Shown here: one piece after another, positions 63,078 through 64,000 of the stretch
Numbering within the stretch: position 1 is the first letter of the stretch
How the letters are laid out: every line of letters begins with the position of its first letter
Notes under the pieces: generated by a model
The model's input: only the letters and a program-made list of their open reading frames with translations
Databases searched by the model: none
What the model was told of the DNA's origin: nothing
Translations under genes and position numbers: made by a program
Source of the DNA: Oleispira antarctica RB-8
GTDB lineage: Bacteria; Pseudomonadota; Gammaproteobacteria; Pseudomonadales; Oceanobacteraceae
Direction of reading: 5' to 3'
DNA length: 64,000 nt
Assembly: GCA_000967895.1 (NCBI GenBank)
Contig: FO203512.1
Span: 2,069,350-2,133,349 of the forward strand

Positions 63078-64000
63078 ATGAAACCGGTACTGTACGTAAG
63101 TCACTCAAAAAGAGGATTGTTTTATTACAATGACGCTTCCGCTCGCTATCGCTGCGTATTTCCTGCAGAAGAGCTGATCGCCAATGGTGAAACGGCTCAC
63201 GTCATTCATTTCAGTCAAATCGACAAGATTCAATTAACAGATTACCGTAAAATAATATTTCATCGGCCAAAGCAAAGCCTCAAGCTATGGCTGACAATAA
63301 AAACACTCAAAAAAAATACCATCGAACACTGGGTAGACTTCGACGACTTACTCTTCTGCCCTAAGCTTTCCAGCGCCAGTGCCGCAGTGCAATCGGGAAA
63401 AATGTCAGTCGCACTAGCAGAAAAATATGCGAAACGTTACTTCAAAGCCCTGCAGCTTTTCACTAACTACCAAGTATCAACCGACGCATTATCATACGAA
63501 CTAACTAAAGCCCTTAATGCTACAGGCAGTGCACGTAAAAAACACAATATTAGAATCTCATATAATAAAGCCCCTGAACGCTGGGCCAAGCAAGCTTGTA
63601 TAATACCAAGCGCGCAACGTCTCGAAAAAAAGATCATTCGCTACCTGCCAGGCACTAGCCACCACAAACATGACTTTGCGCACGTAGAAATTTTTTTAGC
63701 ACAACTGCTACGCGAAAATCCAGATTATCATTTAAACATCATTGGAGAATTAGAGTTTGATACTCGCCTTTTTCCAAACACCCAAATCAGTCAAACCCCT
63801 TTTCAGCCTTTTGAGCAACTCCCTAGCCTTATCAATGACAGCTGGATAATAATTGCCCCCTTGGTTGATAACAGATTCAATCGCTGTAAAAGTGGACTGA
63901 AATTCTGGGAAGGTGGAATCTTTGGTATACCCGTCATCTCGTCACCTTTAAAAGACATTGAACGTTTTAAAAACAAGGGCCTTTGCATAAGTGACAAACT
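63078..64000 (+). CDS. Glycosyltransferase (partial, runs off the window)
   Basis: 308 codons visible, no stop before the right edge. MKPVLYVSHSKRGLFYY opens a GT-B-like fold, and late residues KSGLKFWEGGIFGIPVISSP match the glycosyltransferase C-terminal region with conserved E/G positions. Divergent from kpsC, so it is probably part of the capsule or exopolysaccharide locus continuing to the right. Substrate unknown. Confidence 0.75.
   Translation, partial: MKPVLYVSHSKRGLFYYNDASARYRCVFPAEELIANGETAHVIHFSQIDKIQLTDYRKIIFHRPKQSLKLWLTIKTLKKNTIEHWVDFDDLLFCPKLSSASAAVQSGKMSVALAEKYAKRYFKALQLFTNYQVSTDALSYELTKALNATGSARKKHNIRISYNKAPERWAKQACIIPSAQRLEKKIIRYLPGTSHHKHDFAHVEIFLAQLLRENPDYHLNIIGELEFDTRLFPNTQISQTPFQPFEQLPSLINDSWIIIAPLVDNRFNRCKSGLKFWEGGIFGIPVISSPLKDIERFKNKGLCISDK

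Overview
The window is a stretch of gammaproteobacterial chromosome. Protein content (ETF/ETF-QO, an Rnk-type GreA/B factor, ThiI with a rhodanese tail, a TonB2-type energy transducer, the TgpA/DUF58/MoxR cassette, EpmC, ZapB, RapA and group 2 capsule Kdo transferases) and the moderately AT-rich composition point to a marine Oceanospirillales-type bacterium (Oleispira/Thalassolituus/Bermanella-like). That placement is inferred from gene content, not from a phylogenetic marker. Coding density is high and no rRNA, tRNA or CRISPR array was seen.

Layout. 1-3178: electron-transfer flavoprotein genes, with ETF-QO (cut by the window edge) divergent from etfB-etfA. 3329-4666: a UDP-glucose dehydrogenase-like gene that lacks the catalytic cysteine. 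4730-12604: a type II secretion operon gspEFGHIJKLM without gspC, gspD or gspN. 12779-17599: gorA, convergent rapA, and a lone Hpt protein. 17600-22018: an accessory module made of two related tyrosine recombinases and a KfrA-like coiled-coil DNA-binding protein. The second recombinase and the KfrA-like gene are divergent around a 250-bp noncoding segment carrying a perfect 16-bp inverted repeat. This resembles the TnpS/TnpT/rst resolution system of Tn4651-type transposons, but with an extra recombinase and no visible transposase; it is the most unusual part of the window.

22107-28613: thiI, a GNAT acetyltransferase coupled to a TonB-dependent receptor, an EamA transporter, xthA and zapB. 28690-33925: a six-gene TonB2-type operon (DUF3450, TtpC-like, ExbB, ExbD, TonB, TPR) that would energise outer-membrane receptors such as the one at 24308-26161. 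34095-43924: an M16 PreP-like protease, a class V aminotransferase, rnk, small membrane proteins, xni overlapping an Atm1-like ABC exporter, and an M14-like carboxypeptidase.

44003-51189: a TorF-type outer-membrane protein, an alpha/beta hydrolase, rhlB, epmC, a MATE exporter, a GT51 transglycosylase and a thioredoxin-like DUF6436 protein. 51203-55257: the MoxR-DUF58-TgpA cassette. 55407-64000: a surface polysaccharide region with manC, an MBL/beta-CASP hydrolase, a PagL-like lipid A deacylase, the Kdo transferases kpsS and kpsC, and a divergent glycosyltransferase that runs off the window.

Several start codons were moved from the longest open frame to internal starts with a better ribosome-binding site or better family alignment; each case is stated in the entry. 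Hairpins were found by eye and no folding energies were computed.
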